Below, in pieces: positions 1 through 11,100 of a stretch of DNA of 64,000 nt. Numbering within the stretch: position 1 is the first letter of the stretch; each line of letters starts with the position of its first letter. A model generated the notes under the pieces. The model saw nothing but the letters and a program-made list of their open reading frames with translations, was not told where the DNA came from and searched no databases. Source of the stretch: Bufo bufo (taxonomy: Eukaryota; Chordata; Amphibia; Anura; Bufonidae); NCBI RefSeq assembly GCF_905171765.1, contig NC_053392.1:32604192-32668191 (forward strand), written 5' to 3'. A program made the translations under genes and the position numbers.

Positions 1-349
1 GAAGAGAAGGCCTTCTTCAGAGCTTAAAAGGCTGATTTAGCCTCAGCTGTCCAATTCTTGGGGTTCGCTACTTAGTGGGTCAAGGCTGAGATGGGAGCTG
101 TCAAGGATGACAAATGAGGCACAAACTGACGGTAATAGTTGGCAAACCCCAGGAAACGCTGGATTGCATTCAAACCAGAAGGACGAGGCCACTTTATATT
201 TCAGAAAACTTCTCAGGGTGCATCTGTAGACCAGTATGGGATATTATGTACCCCAGAAATGGAAAGGAGGACTGCTCAAAAATACATTTTTCAAACTTGG
301 CATACAGATGATTCTCTCTTAATCTTTGCAAGACCTGAAAGACCTGTTT

Positions 350-1049
350 TCAGTGGGAAGACAAATCTGGAGAGAAAACAAGAATGTCGGCAAGGTACGC
401 CACAACGTAGAAATAGAGCAAGTCTCTGAAGATGTCATTTACAAATTCTTGGAAGACTGCTGGGGCATTACTTAGCCCAAAGAGCATCATGTACTCATAG
501 TGAGTGACCATCTCGGGTGTTAAAAGCGGTCTTCCACTCATTTCCTTGATGGATCCTGATCAAGTTATAGGCCCCACATAGCTCTAACTTGGAGAAGATT
601 TTTGCTCCCCTGAGGCTGTTGAACAACTCAGAAATCATAGGAAGAGGATATATGTTCTTTATGGTGATCTTGTTGAGCCCCCTATAATCGATGCATGGAC
701 GTAGGGTGCCATCTTTTTTCTTCACAAAGAAGAACACTGCATCAGCCGGGGACGAAAATTTGTGGTTGAATCCTCTGTCAAGATTTTCCTTGATATACTC
801 AGACATAGCCTGAGTCTCCACTGGTGACAGGGGATAGATGAGTCCACAAGGAGTCGAGAAACCATGAACCAAATCAATTAGGCAGTCATACGGCCTGCGT
901 GGTCGTAACATCTCAGCCTTTTTTTTGTCGAAGACATCTGCGTAGGCATGATATGCTGAAGCAGACCCTGGAGATTCAGTGGTACCTGTGGTGACCGAGC
1001 TAGCTGAACAGAAGAAAGACATCTCCCTAGGCAGGACTGTTACCAACAA
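350..1049 (-). pseudogene. Gypsy reverse transcriptase fragment, inactivated
   Basis: Two overlapping reading frames (1049-495 and 541-350) carry RT fingers and palm. Visible motifs are [21 protein letters not shown] (residues before the first palm strand), the [13 protein letters not shown] block where the first catalytic aspartate normally sits (here KLEL rather than KxDL), and YLADILVF where the family has YxDD. Both catalytic positions therefore look mutated. A frame change near 495-541 separates the halves. This is family knowledge of Ty3/Gypsy RT applied to the visible residues; activity is very unlikely. Confidence 0.8.
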
Positions 1050-1185
1050 AGCACCTCTCCGGTCCTTCAGTCAAGATCAGGTTTATGAGTATGAAGCCAC
1101 GAAAGTCCCAGGAGGGGAGGATGGGACAAACTTGGGAGAATCAGAAACAAAATTGCTTCGGTATGAAGAGCTCCCACCTGTAGTT

Positions 1186-1419
1186 TTACAGGTTCTGAGA
1201 TAATGTAAACTGTATGGACTCAGGTAGAGCCCTTCCATCAAGTGAGCCCTTCCATTGACATAATACTGTCAGAGGACGATGCAGGCGTCGAACAGGAATC
1301 TGATAACGATCCACTAGGCCTTGTTGCAGGAAGTTCCCTGCTGCTCCAGAATCCAGAAGTGCCATCTCTGTGAATCGAACATCTTGCAATGACAGGAAGA
1401 GGGAAATTGTCTTCAACAA
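1186..1419 (-). pseudogene. Gypsy aspartic protease fragment
   Basis: The minus-strand frame contains LLDSGAAGNF, the DSG active-site triad of retropepsin-type proteases, followed by about 45 residues of the protease fold. It lies directly upstream (minus sense) of the RT fragment in normal Gypsy order. It is not joined in frame to the RT piece. Confidence 0.65.
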
Positions 1420-1876
1420 TGGTCGCCTCCCTAACAGACTCTAGGCTTGGGAGTCTCCCGGCCTCCGAGGACAGGAACAGAGGAGATATCCTGAACTGCC
1501 ACAGTAGAAGCAGAGTCCACCAGTACAATGACGGTCACATTACTGTTTAGCTAGCCCAACACGGTCAACCTGCATGGGTTCAGGAGCAGCAGCAGAGATG
1601 GAAGGCTGAGAGACAGAAGACCACTGGAATGATGGGGGCTGAGCTGCTCCACGTAAACAATGAATGTGACGACACTGGCCCAGGAAATCTGTGAGAAGGC
1701 TGTGGCACTCACAGAAGCGCTGCTGCCTTCTCAAACATCTGATCGGCAGGGGTCCCGCGTGTCGGACCCCCAATTATCAGATACTGATGACCTGTCCAGA
1801 TGAGAAGTCATCAGTATTTAGGTCTCGGAAAACCATTTTAAGACCCTCCACCATTTTTGTAGCCCGTCTCTGCATC

Positions 1877-3035
1877 TGCAGTGTCCCACTCAGTGATGGT
1901 CATCGGGCCCTGTATAACTTTGGGCATATGCATCCTACCTTGTCAATTAATTTCTGTATATAGCTGTAATTCCTTATAACAGGCTGTTGGTGGCAGTGGC
2001 ACCAGATATATATATCTTAGGGTGTGCCAAGGCAGGGGGAGAAGGAAGGAAGTTAGCTGGGAGAAGGGAGGAAGTTGATGGAGGGGTGGAACAGCACAAG
2101 TCCAGTATGTAGCTGCCACTTTAGGCCCTTGGCTATGGCCAGGCCGAGGAAGTGTGGACAAATTCCTTACAGCTACCTAGCACAGACCAGAGAGCGAATG
2201 CATGGATATAGAGAAAGTCTAGTGGAGATAGAAGCAGCATTAGCTTATGGACTACACAGCACCAGTGACCGGGAGAAGCCTAAAAGCACCTGGATACAGC
2301 CGGACGACTATGTGCAAAGTTGTCTATTACCACATGCCTCTATGGACATTGTGGTAGAGAAGTTTGCCTGCTGTTAGGGAGACCGCCCTGTGGATTGCTA
2401 ATTACAAGTAAGAAGTTATATCCAGTACCTGGCTGCTAGAGTGTGGACATAGTGTAGACCTGGGATGCTCAACCTGTGGCCCTCCAGCTGTTGTAAAACT
2501 ACAACTCCCACCATGCCCAGCTGTAGGCTGTACGCTGTACGCTGTCCAGGAATGCTGGGAGTTGTTGTTTTGCAACAGCTGGAGGGCCGCAGGTTCAGCA
2601 TGCCTGGTGTAGACAGATATAAGAAGGAATCTTTCCCACCTGTTAGAAAGGAAACTCTGCAAGCTATTTCTGCCAAGCCTGTTACAAGCATAACAGCTGA
2701 GCCAATATTTGGATTCAATTTGGATTATAACTTTTGCTATATAGATGAACTGTACTGACTACTCTGAGACAATTGATCAAGGAAAAGTTTAGTTGTTCAC
2801 AACCATTGACTCATCATTCTTTCTACCACCTTCCTTTGCACCTAACGGTGCTGGCGTCACGAACACCAGGGACCCTGCCTCCACGGCACCTTAAACCATT
2901 CCACCAAGGGCACCTCAACCAACATCTGGCAGGAGTCCCTGGACAAAAGAGTGTGCCCTGAAAGAAACTGGTGCTGTCCTTCCATTCACTGCACACCGGC
3001 CCAGGGAGCTCTACAGAACAGTGAGTAAACAACTA
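1877..3035 (+). repeat. Diverged LTR of the cold-shock LTR-element family (solo or truncated)
   Basis: It begins TGCAGTGTCCCAC, close to the TGTAGTGTCCCAC start of the LTRs at 6216 and 15467. The last 200 bp follow the same order as those LTRs: CTGGCGTCACGAA, a CCAGGGAC or AAGGGAC block, GGGCACCTCA, AGAGTGTGCCC, a CCTTCCATTCACTGC-type block, GCCCAGGG, and a final AGTGAGTA. Overall divergence is much higher than between the two LTRs of the 6216-16594 element, so this is an older insertion or another subfamily. No internal region was seen next to it. A hAT MITE interrupts it at 2460-2606. The right edge is approximate. Confidence 0.6.
2460..2606. mobile_element. hAT-type MITE with 8-bp target-site duplication
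   Basis: A 147-bp element with long terminal inverted repeats (TGTGGCCCTCCAGCTGTTG on the left against CGGCCCTCCAGCTGTTG inverted on the right). Exact 8-bp direct repeats GTGTAGAC flank it at 2452-2459 and 2607-2614. The 8-bp duplication is the hAT signature. It has no coding capacity. Confidence 0.85.
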
Positions 3036-3158
3036 CTACTCCCATCGGCCCACCATCACTCATACATATTGCCCCTGTGGCCCGGTCGCTGCTGATCTGT
3101 TCCTTTCTATCTATGTCTTTTTGAAGGTAGGGTCTCCAGAACTGGATGAAGTATTCCA
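3036..3158. other. Unassigned spacer between LTR and Tc1 remnant
   Basis: About 120 bp that match neither neighbour. The minus strand is open and looks protein-like at 3060-3158, but it is too short to assign. It may be a fragment of another LINE. Confidence 0.3.
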
Positions 3159-3788
3159 TATCACCCTCATGGAGTCTGTTTCTGACCGTTTGAGCAGACA
3201 CATGCACATTTGTGGCCTGCTGGAGGTCATTTTGCAGGGCTCTGGCAGTGCTCCTCCTGTTCCTCCTTGCACAAAAGCGGAGGTAGCGGTCCTGCTGCTG
3301 GGTTGTTCCCCTCCTACGGCCTCCTCCACGTCTCCTGATGTACTGGCCTGTCTCCTGGTAGCGCCTCCATGCTCTGGACACTACGCTGACAGACACAGCA
3401 AACCTTCTTGCCACAGCTCGCATTGATGTGCCATCCTGGATAAGCTGCACTACCTGAGCCACTTGTGTGGGTTGTAGACTCCGTCTCATGCTACTACTAG
3501 AGTGAAAGCACCGCCAGCATTCAAAAGTGACCAAAACATCAGCCAGGAAGCATAGGAACTGAGAAGTGGTCTGTGATCACCACCTGCAGAACCACTCCTT
3601 TATTGGGGGTATCTTGCTAATTGCCTATCATTTCCACCTGTTGTCTATCCCATTTGCACAACAGTATGTGAAATTGATTGTCACTCAGTGTTGCTTCCTA
3701 AGTGGACAGTTTGATTTCACAGAAGTGTGATTGATTTGGAGTTACATTGTGTTGTTTAAGTGTTCCCTTTATTTTTTTGAGCAGTGTA
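3159..3788 (-). mobile_element. Truncated Tc1 transposon, 5' part only
   Basis: The right end TTTTTTGAGCAGTGTA matches the right terminus of the Tc1 at 27275. The minus strand then has the 5' UTR and a transposase N-terminus starting [12 protein letters not shown] near 3490 (paired-like helix-turn-helix, with REDxxRV-type linker sequence). Homology to the copy at 26019 stops at about 3159, soon after LHEGDI, so the catalytic domain is gone. It lies against hAT-type repeats at 3789, as the other copy does. Confidence 0.85.
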
Positions 3789-5210
3789 TTTTACTTTTGC
3801 CACTAATACACAGCAAAAATGGCTTTAAAACAGATAACTGCACCGCTGAACTGAAAAAATATTTTTTCTTTTTATGTTAATACACACCACAAAAGGCTTT
3901 AAAACATATACGGTAACTGCACCACTGAACGGCAAATAAATTTAGATTTTGCCACTAAAACACAGCAAAAATTACTTTAGAACTGATAACTGCACCGCTG
4001 AATGACAAATATATTTTTGGTTTGCCACTACTACATGGCAAAAATGGCTTTAAAACAGATAGCTGCACCGCTGACCGGCAAATTAATTTTTTCGTTTGCC
4101 ACTAATGCACACCACAAAAAGCTTTAACAGATAACTGCACCGCTGATCGGAAAATATATTTTACTTTTGACACTAATACAAGGCAAAAATGGCTTTAGAT
4201 CAGATAACAGGACAACTGAACATCAAATATGCAGATGTGCCATGGTTAGCACTCCCGCTGTTAACTCAAATTTCTTAACTCATTTCATTATCTTGAGACA
4301 AAAGCCATTGAAAAGCAATTGAAGGTGTTTGCTTAGATTAGATAACACAACTCAGAAATCTCAGAAAAAAAGAGTGCTAACCATGCTACATCCATATTTT
4401 TGGTTTGCCACTACTACACGGCAAAAATGGCTTTAAAACAGATAGCTGCACCGCTGAGCGGCAAATTTATTTTTGGTTTGCCACTAATGCACACCACAAA
4501 AAGCTTTAACAGATAGCCACACCGCTGACTGGCAAATATATTTTACTTTTGCACTAATACACACCAAAAAGGGCTGTAATTTTCGCACTTCAAAACACAA
4601 TACAAGCCAAAAAAATGTTTTAGAACATATAACTGCACTGCACAAGGGCAAATAAGATGTAGAAATATTGCCTTGCAATAAACCCTTGCGAGAACGGTTT
4701 GCTGGAATGACAGAGCTGTATAATGGCAATTTGGATCCCAGTCAGTGCAGCAAGGTGTAATAGGATTTTTCCTATTTCCCAGGCTGTCACCTCCCCTACT
4801 GAACCCTGTTCAACAAAAAAGCTGTGAAATGATTCATCCCTATCCTTTCCCTACACCTTGAATTATCTTTACCTGCACTGGTAAATCGCTTTTTATGCAC
4901 AATTAAATTGTTCTTCTCTCCCTGCACTCAATACACTGGTAAATGGCAGAATCTAAGATGGCTGCCGCTATTTATAGAGCTATGACATCACAGGGCTTGC
5001 TGCTGATTGGCTGCATGCATGCATGTCAATCTGGGTGATCCCGCCTTACCAGAGTTCCTTGCTCCATATCCTCAACGTGCAGCGGCCATTTTAGGAAAGA
5101 ATGCGATTCGTTACCACGAAGCGCGAGGAAATTCGGTTTCAGTGCTAATCGAATTTTTCCTGAAATTCGGATCGAATTCCACTTCATCAGCTTCAATTCA
5201 CTCATCTCTA
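3789..5210. mobile_element. hAT element remnant: subterminal minisatellite and terminus
   Basis: Units of roughly 70-80 bp are repeated from 3790 to about 4730 (GGCTTTAAAACAGATAACTG, CACCGCTGA, GGCAAAT, TTTGCCACTAATACAC). They are the same units as at 25590-25941 and 27276-27500 in the hAT at 21537-28057. The segment ends with the matching terminus through ACTCATCTCTA at 5210, including the GTGACATCACAGGGCT and GATTGGCTGCATGCATG stretches. No transposase remains. A small foldback MITE sits inside. Confidence 0.75.
4231..4393. mobile_element. Small foldback MITE inside the hAT minisatellite
   Basis: About 160 bp interrupt the repeat array. The ends are inverted: GCCATGGTTAGCACTC on the left against GAGTGCTAACCATGC on the right. 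No coding capacity. The superfamily is not determined because no clear TSD was read. Confidence 0.55.
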
Positions 5211-5427
5211 ACTACTACCATTCTTGCTACTATCACTCATATCCTCTTCCTCCGCTCTCCTCCCCTGCAACACGGTGCAGTGAATGAAGTGTATACACAA
5301 GGATGAAGCGGTGCCCAGGGCATGCTGATATGCTACTGCAGCAGAGGAGGGATTTTTATTTGCTGCCCAGTCTGCGGCTGCAAGAGGTATCATCCAGTAT
5401 CAAACCTGTGCAACAGGGCAGCTTAAG
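5211..5427. other. No recognisable feature
   Basis: Unique-looking sequence after the hAT terminus. Only short spurious frames were seen. Confidence 0.4.
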
Positions 5428-5572
5428 GACTGGGCTACACTGCGACTTTTTGTAGCATGACTGATTGATTCTAACTATTGTATAACATCTGCATTCATTT
5501 GGACTACACCTGTAATTCAATAGTTAAACTAAATCTGTCGTACTACATAAAGTTGCAGTGTAGCGCTAGCCT
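5428..5572. mobile_element. MITE-like foldback
   Basis: The ends are inverted: GGGCTACACTGCGACTTT against AAGTTGCAGTGTAGCGCTAGCC. About 145 bp, non-coding. No TSD was confidently read. Confidence 0.45.
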
Positions 5573-5767
5573 AAAAGGGACACTGCTCCTGTGCTCCTAC
5601 ACCTTACCTTGCTCTGCTGACCCCAAAACCAGGGTCTGGATTTGAGCTGGGTTTTACCAGTTGAGTAGCCTTGGTCTAGACAAGTGAAGATAACAGGCAA
5701 GAAATATTATAGTAAGAATGTTCTAATTTTCCTGGGTTAAATAAAGGTGCAGTAAAAAACCTGATAA

Positions 5768-5769
<2 letters not shown>

Positions 5770-5803
<34 letters not shown>
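5770..5803. repeat. (TA)n microsatellite
   Basis: An uninterrupted TA dinucleotide run that abuts the presumed 3' end of the L1-like LINE. Confidence 0.95.
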
Positions 5804-5805
<2 letters not shown>

Positions 5806-6215
5806 TTAATCATAAATCTATTTATTGAGAGTCATGTAATACATGTAACATGAGATATGTAGATACCAGGCAATATTGGTGTAACAAAATTAGATAATAT
5901 ATAAAGCATCTAAAAGAGGCAAGTGTCATCGATAGACAGTGATAGGAAACAATCATGACTCTTATTTTCCAATACAGATATGGGGGAATAAATGGGAGGT
6001 GGGGGAAGGGTAACAATGGGAAGGGTAAGAAAACAAAAGTCTACTTCCAGGGTTAGTGGCAGGCTGTGGTTGGGTAGCCTCAATAGATAATGTGCTGTTA
6101 TATCAGCTCTATGAGAAGATTTTTACATCATTCATTATAACAATGAATGAAGGTTGCTAAAGGCTCTATATCCGTGCCTCAAAGGCCTCGTAGCATGGAC
6201 TGTCTGTAATTCAAC
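5804..6215 (-). mobile_element. Probable 3' UTR of the L1-like LINE, cut off by the LTR element
   Basis: On the minus strand this segment ends with an AATAAATAGATTTATGATT stretch running into the TA tract, as a LINE 3' end would. It directly abuts the left LTR at 6216. The LINE body resumes at 16599 after the right LTR. The CAAC at 6212-6215 is repeated at 16595-16598, so 6215 and 16595 were adjacent before insertion. Assignment to the same LINE is inference from position. Confidence 0.5.
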
Positions 6216-7342
6216 TGTAGTGTCCCACTAGGTAGGTGTGGGCACTACACAAGGGTCAATTGCTTTGCGTGTTACTTCTACTCACAAGGGACAGTGATCT
6301 TATATTTGATTATGCATTTAATGTATTTTCTGTGTGCTTTTTACATGCAATGTTTCCCCCTGTGTTATGCATAGCAGGCCTATTAGGGTGTACTTAGGCA
6401 TCCTAGACACTAGAGGGAGATAGGGAGCCCCTAGTATAAATGTCCAGGCCCAGACAGGGAGGAGGGAGTTCATAGTCAGGAGTCTGTGGAGACAGAAGTG
6501 AGAAGGCACCAGCCAGAGATATGCTGAGGGCCTCCTCCTGACATGCAGCTTGATAGCCCTGGCTGCTAGCTATGACCAGGAGGCTAGTGAAGAATCCTAG
6601 CCTGCCTGTAGATCAAGTGAGCCTCAGTTAGCTCAGAAGACACCCCAGTAGTAGGACAGGACCTCCTGGGAGAAACCTGCAGCTTCCCTACCAAGCAAGG
6701 AGATTACAAGCCAGATAAGTACCTTGATAGGCAGAGGATCTATAAAGGAAAGCAAGCGCCAATACTGGAGGAAGATTATATATACCAAGGATTTAAGCCA
6801 GCACTTAGGCATCCGGGCCTTGGGATCCAGCCAGCTATAATAGCTGAAGGGGATAGAGCAGCGTTGCATTGCAAAGTATCAGTTGTATACCCTCCACGTA
6901 TCTTGCATGATTAATACCTGCCATTGTGTGAAGTAAGCCTGCTTGGGACTTATTGTTCAAGGGACTGCATCATCATCATTAACCACTGTAATTGACTGTA
7001 CAAAGTTGGACTGTTTTCAAGTAAAGCAATGTTTGGTTCACCATCCATTCTGTGTACCTCAATTACTACTCCTACCAATCGGTGTGCCACCGTTACAGGC
7101 ACTGGCGTCACGAATCTCAAAAGGGACTTTGCCTCAGGCACTCAAAATACCTGCAACATCCAGGGCACCTCATCCACCATCAGGTCTGGTCCCTACATCC
7201 AGAGTGTGCCCCAGAGGAACTGTGTCTACCTCTCCTTCACTGCCGCATGCCTGCCCAGGGTTCTCCTCCAAATAGTGAGTACCCTCGATTGCCCAAAACT
7301 GTGACCTCACTTCGCAATACCCTGCATGTCTGGCATGCTGCA
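6216..7342 (+). repeat. 5' LTR of the cold-shock LTR element
   Basis: Begins TGTAGTGTCCCACTAGG and ends GGCATGCTGCA. It matches 15467-16594 almost base for base, with scattered substitutions and small indels near 7213. The last 250 bp contain CTGGCGTCACGAA, which partly repeats the PBS just downstream. No convincing TATA box or polyadenylation signal was located. Confidence 0.9.
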
Positions 7343-7347
7343 TAAAT

Positions 7348-7365
7348 TGGCGTCACGAACAGGAT
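7348..7365 (+). promoter_or_regulatory. Primer-binding site, serine-tRNA-like
   Basis: TGGCGTCACGAACAGGAT begins 5 bp after the LTR end, where a retroviral-type PBS is expected. Its complement ends in G-CCA. The discriminator G and the adjacent AUCCUG T-arm bases are typical of serine tRNAs. The exact isoacceptor cannot be confirmed without the host tRNA set. Confidence 0.65.
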
Positions 7366-7557
7366 TCGATCATTCCTGCGCCATTGCGGATACAAAAACT
7401 GTGTGCTGTTAATTGCCTTAAAGTGACAAGCCCTATTGCTTTATTATTAAAAAATTGTTGGGCCAAAGAACTGTAATAATTTGCGGTGTGAAGATAATAT
7501 TTTCTGGACTGTTTGCTGCTTATTTGAGCCACCGCTTGCTGTCAGTGAATAGGCAGC
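7366..7557 (+). other. Untranslated leader of the cold-shock LTR element, left part
   Basis: Non-coding sequence between the PBS and the Gypsy insertion point. It continues at 12921 after the insertion. A packaging signal could lie here, but no diagnostic motif is visible. Confidence 0.5.
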
Positions 7558-7562
7558 GTTTT

Positions 7563-8120
7563 TGTCACGGATGGTGTACAGGAAACAAGACAATACCATA
7601 TAAACAATGACTCTCTGGATCCACAACTAAGGAACAAAGGGAGACCCCTGCAATAGACCTGCCACTCTCCCTCACTGCTCAGCCTATGCGAACACCCCAA
7701 AGGTGGATGGGCGCATATCCACGTTCCTCGGCTATCTATTACCTGAAGACCCTAAAATAGTGAGGGGACACGACTACCGGCTCCCTACACTGACACGGAG
7801 GGAGTCAGGGTCACCTGGATCCAGAAAAGAGAAAATCATAAATACATAAACAGCACTTATCTTGCAGACGACTGAGGACTGAGGACTGGGAACTGGGAAC
7901 TGGGAACAAGGAACTAGGAACAGCATGCACACACACTCCAGGAAGTTGTATCAGCCGCACACTACTGCATTATGGGGAGGAACTTAAAGGGCAGCAATCA
8001 GTCCACTGCATGACAGCTGAGATAGACTAACGAGATGAGAAACTAAACCAAAACAAAGAAATTCAAGGAGGAGGATCTGAAAAGCTCCTGTCAGCGCTTC
8101 TCAACTGTCTGGCTGTGACA
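7563..8120 (-). repeat. 3' LTR of chromovirus 1
   Basis: Direct repeat of 12365-12915. It carries an extra GGACTGA-type duplication near 7873-7890. The last codons of the gag-pol frame (8063-8120) lie inside this LTR. The site complementary to the internal priming sequence is at 7949-7958. Confidence 0.95.
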
Positions 8121-11100
8121 GTACCCCTCCCTCTACGAGTGGACTCCGGACACTCAGAGCCCACCTTCTCAGGATGGGACCTATGGAAAGCCCTGATGAG
8201 ACGAGAGGCCTTAATGTCTGTCACTGGGACCCACATCCTCTCCTCAGGACCATAACCCTCCCAATGAACGAGGTACTGGAGGGAGCCGCGGACAAGACGA
8301 GAATCCACAATCCTAGAGATCTGAAATTCAAGATTTCCATCAACCATAATCGGAGGAGGAGGCAAAGGCGAGGGTACAATAGGTTGAACATAAGGTTTCA
8401 ATAAGGACTTATGAAAAACATTATGGATCTTCCAAGTCTGAGGAAGATCAAGACGGTAGGCAACAGGATTGATGACAGACAGGATCTTGTAAGGCCCAAT
8501 AAACCTAGGACCCAACTTCCAGGAGGGAACCTTCAATTTGATATTCTTGGTAGACAACCACACCAGATCACCAACATTCAGGTCCGGACCAGGCATACGT
8601 CTCTTATCTGCCACACGCTTATATCTCTCACTCATGCTCTTTAGATTATCCTGAATCTTTTGCCAAATAGATGACAAAGACGAGGAGAATCTGTCCTCAT
8701 CAGGCAAACCAGAAGAGCCCTCTCCCGAGAAAGTCCCAAACTGCGGATGAAACCCATATGCACCAAAAAATGGTGACTTATCAGAGGACTCCTGACGACG
8801 GTTATTTAAAGCAAACTCAGCAAGGGACAAAAAAGAACACCAATCTTCCTGATTCTCCGCCACAAAACAGCGCAGATATGTCTCCAGATTCTGATTGACG
8901 CGCTCTGTCTGGCCATTCGACTGCGGATGGAAAGCAGAAGAGAATGACAACCGAACCCCCAAGCGAGAACAGAAAGCCTTCCAGAATCTGGAAACAAACT
9001 GCATGCCCCTATCAGAGACTATGTCTGAAGGAATCCCATGCAATTTGACAATGTGGTCAATAAATGCCTGCGCCAGCGTCTTAGCATTGGGCAAACCAGG
9101 AAAAGGGATAAAATGCACCATTTTGCTAAAACTGTCCACCACCACCAGAATCACAGACTTCCCCGAGGAACGAGGCAAGTCCGTTATGAAGTCCATGGAC
9201 AGATGTGTCCAAGGACGGGAAGGAATGGGCAAAGGAAGGAGAGGACCTGATGGCCGTGAATGAGGGACCTTGGCACGAGCGCAAGTCTCGCAAGCTGCCA
9301 CAAAACCCTCAACCGACTTACGAAGCGCAGGCCACCAGAATCTCTGAGCGATGAGATCCAGTGTGGCTCTTGCCCCCGGGTGCCCAGCAAGGACCGTATC
9401 GTGGTGTTCTTTAAAAATCTTGTGTCTCAAAGCGAGAGGCACAAACAACCTCCCAGGAGGACAAAGATCAGGAGCTTCTGACTGGGCTGCCTGCACCTCT
9501 GCCTCCAATTCAGGAAAAAGAGCAGAGACCACCAGACCTTCAGCCAAAATGGGACCCGGGTCTTCAAAATTCCCACCTCCCGGAAAACAACGTGACAGGG
9601 CATCTGCCTTCACATTCTTAACCCCAGGGCGGAACGTGACAACAAAATTAAACCTTGAAAAGAACAAAGACCATCTGGCCTGTCTCGGGTTCAGACGCTT
9701 GGCTGACTCCAAGTAGGCCAGATTTTTATGGTCAGTAAACACGGTAATAGGGTGTCTGGCTCCCTCTAGCCAATGGCGCCATTCCTCAAAAGCCAACTTG
9801 ATGGCCAACAATTCCCTATCTCCCACATCATAATTTCTCTCTGCGGAGGAGAGTTTCTTTGAGAAAAAGGCACACGGTTGCCATTTGGCAGGAGAGGAAC
9901 CCTGAGACAAGACCGCACCCACCCCTACCTCAGAAGCATCAACCTCAACTATGAAGGGTAACAAAATATCAGGTTGTACTAGGATGGGAGCAGAAGCAAA
10001 ACTCTCCTTGATGTTAGAAAAGGCCTTACGCGCCTCTACCGACCAGGAAGAAAAATCTACCCCCTTTCTGGTCATATCAGTGAGTGGTTTAACAACAGAG
10101 GAATAATTCAAAATAAATTTCCTGTAATAATTGGCAAAGCCCAAAAAACGCATCAGCGCCTTCTGATTCTCAGGAAGCTCCCACTCAAGCACAGCGCGGA
10201 CCTTCTCGGGGTCCATGCGAAAACCAGAAGCGGAGACAAGAAACCCCAGAAATTGAATTTCTGGAACCGCAAACACACATTTTTCCAGTTTCGCGTATAA
10301 TTTATTCTCCCGCAGGATGAGCAAGACCTGACGTAAGTGTTCCTAATGAGTCTTGAAATCAGGAGAAAAAATCAAAATGTCATCCAAATACACTAATACA
10401 AATTTTCCCATTAAATGATAAAAAATGCTGTTGACGAAATGCTGAAAAACGGCTGGGGCATTCATCAAACCAAAAGGCATAACCAAATTCTCAAAATGGC
10501 CCTCAGGGGTATTGAAAGCCGTCTTCCATTCGTCTCCTTCTCTGACCCTAACCAGGTTGTATGCCCCTCTTAGGTCTAATTTGGAAAAGACTTTAGCCCC
10601 AACAACCTGGTTAAACAGGTCCGGGATCAGAGTAAGCAGATAAGGATCACGAATAGTGATACTGTTCAGCTCCCTGAAATCCAGACAAGGTCTTAAAGAA
10701 CCATCTTTTTTCTTAACAAAGAAAAAACCAGCGGCAACAGGTGACTTTTAGGGTCGTATGTGTCCTTTTCTCAGACTCTCAGAGATATAAGCACGCATAG
10801 CGACCCTCTCAGGTTGGGAGAGATTGTATAAACGAGATTTAGGCAGCTTGGCGCCTGGGATGAGATTAATAGGGCAATCATACTCCCTGTGCGGAGGTAA
10901 ACCCTGAACTCCACTCTCAGAGAAGACATCCAAAAATTCAGAGAGGAAAGGTGGTACAGTCTTAGTAGAAACCTCAGAAACAGATGTTATGAGGCAATTC
11001 TCTCTGCAAAAGTCACTCCAACCATTTATTTGCCTCGCTTGCCAATCAATGGTGGGGTTATGTTTAGTGAGCCAGGGTAGCCCCAACACTAGAGGAGTAG

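Larger units (their letters stand above)
1..1790 (-). mobile_element. Decayed Ty3/Gypsy retrotransposon (internal part, runs off the left edge)
   Basis: Reading the minus strand, fragments follow Gypsy order: a gag-like tail (about 1773-1540), an aspartic protease piece (1419-1186), then reverse transcriptase (1049-350) and connection-region sequence to the window edge. Frames change and stop codons separate the pieces, so nothing here can be translated through. The sequence is clearly different from the two younger Gypsy copies at 7563 and 29753, so this is a separate, older family. No LTR of it was recognised in the window. Confidence 0.8.

Noticed and set aside
3060..3158. Possible exon of a host gene on the minus strand
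   Set aside because: About 33 codons only, no splice context, bounded by transposon remnants.
6950..7345. Overlapping 60-110-codon frames in the LTR
   Set aside because: The same frames recur in the second LTR with indels that break them; LTR non-coding sequence.
8174..9716. Many plus-strand frames of 60-122 codons
   Set aside because: Antisense shadows of the chromovirus pol gene.
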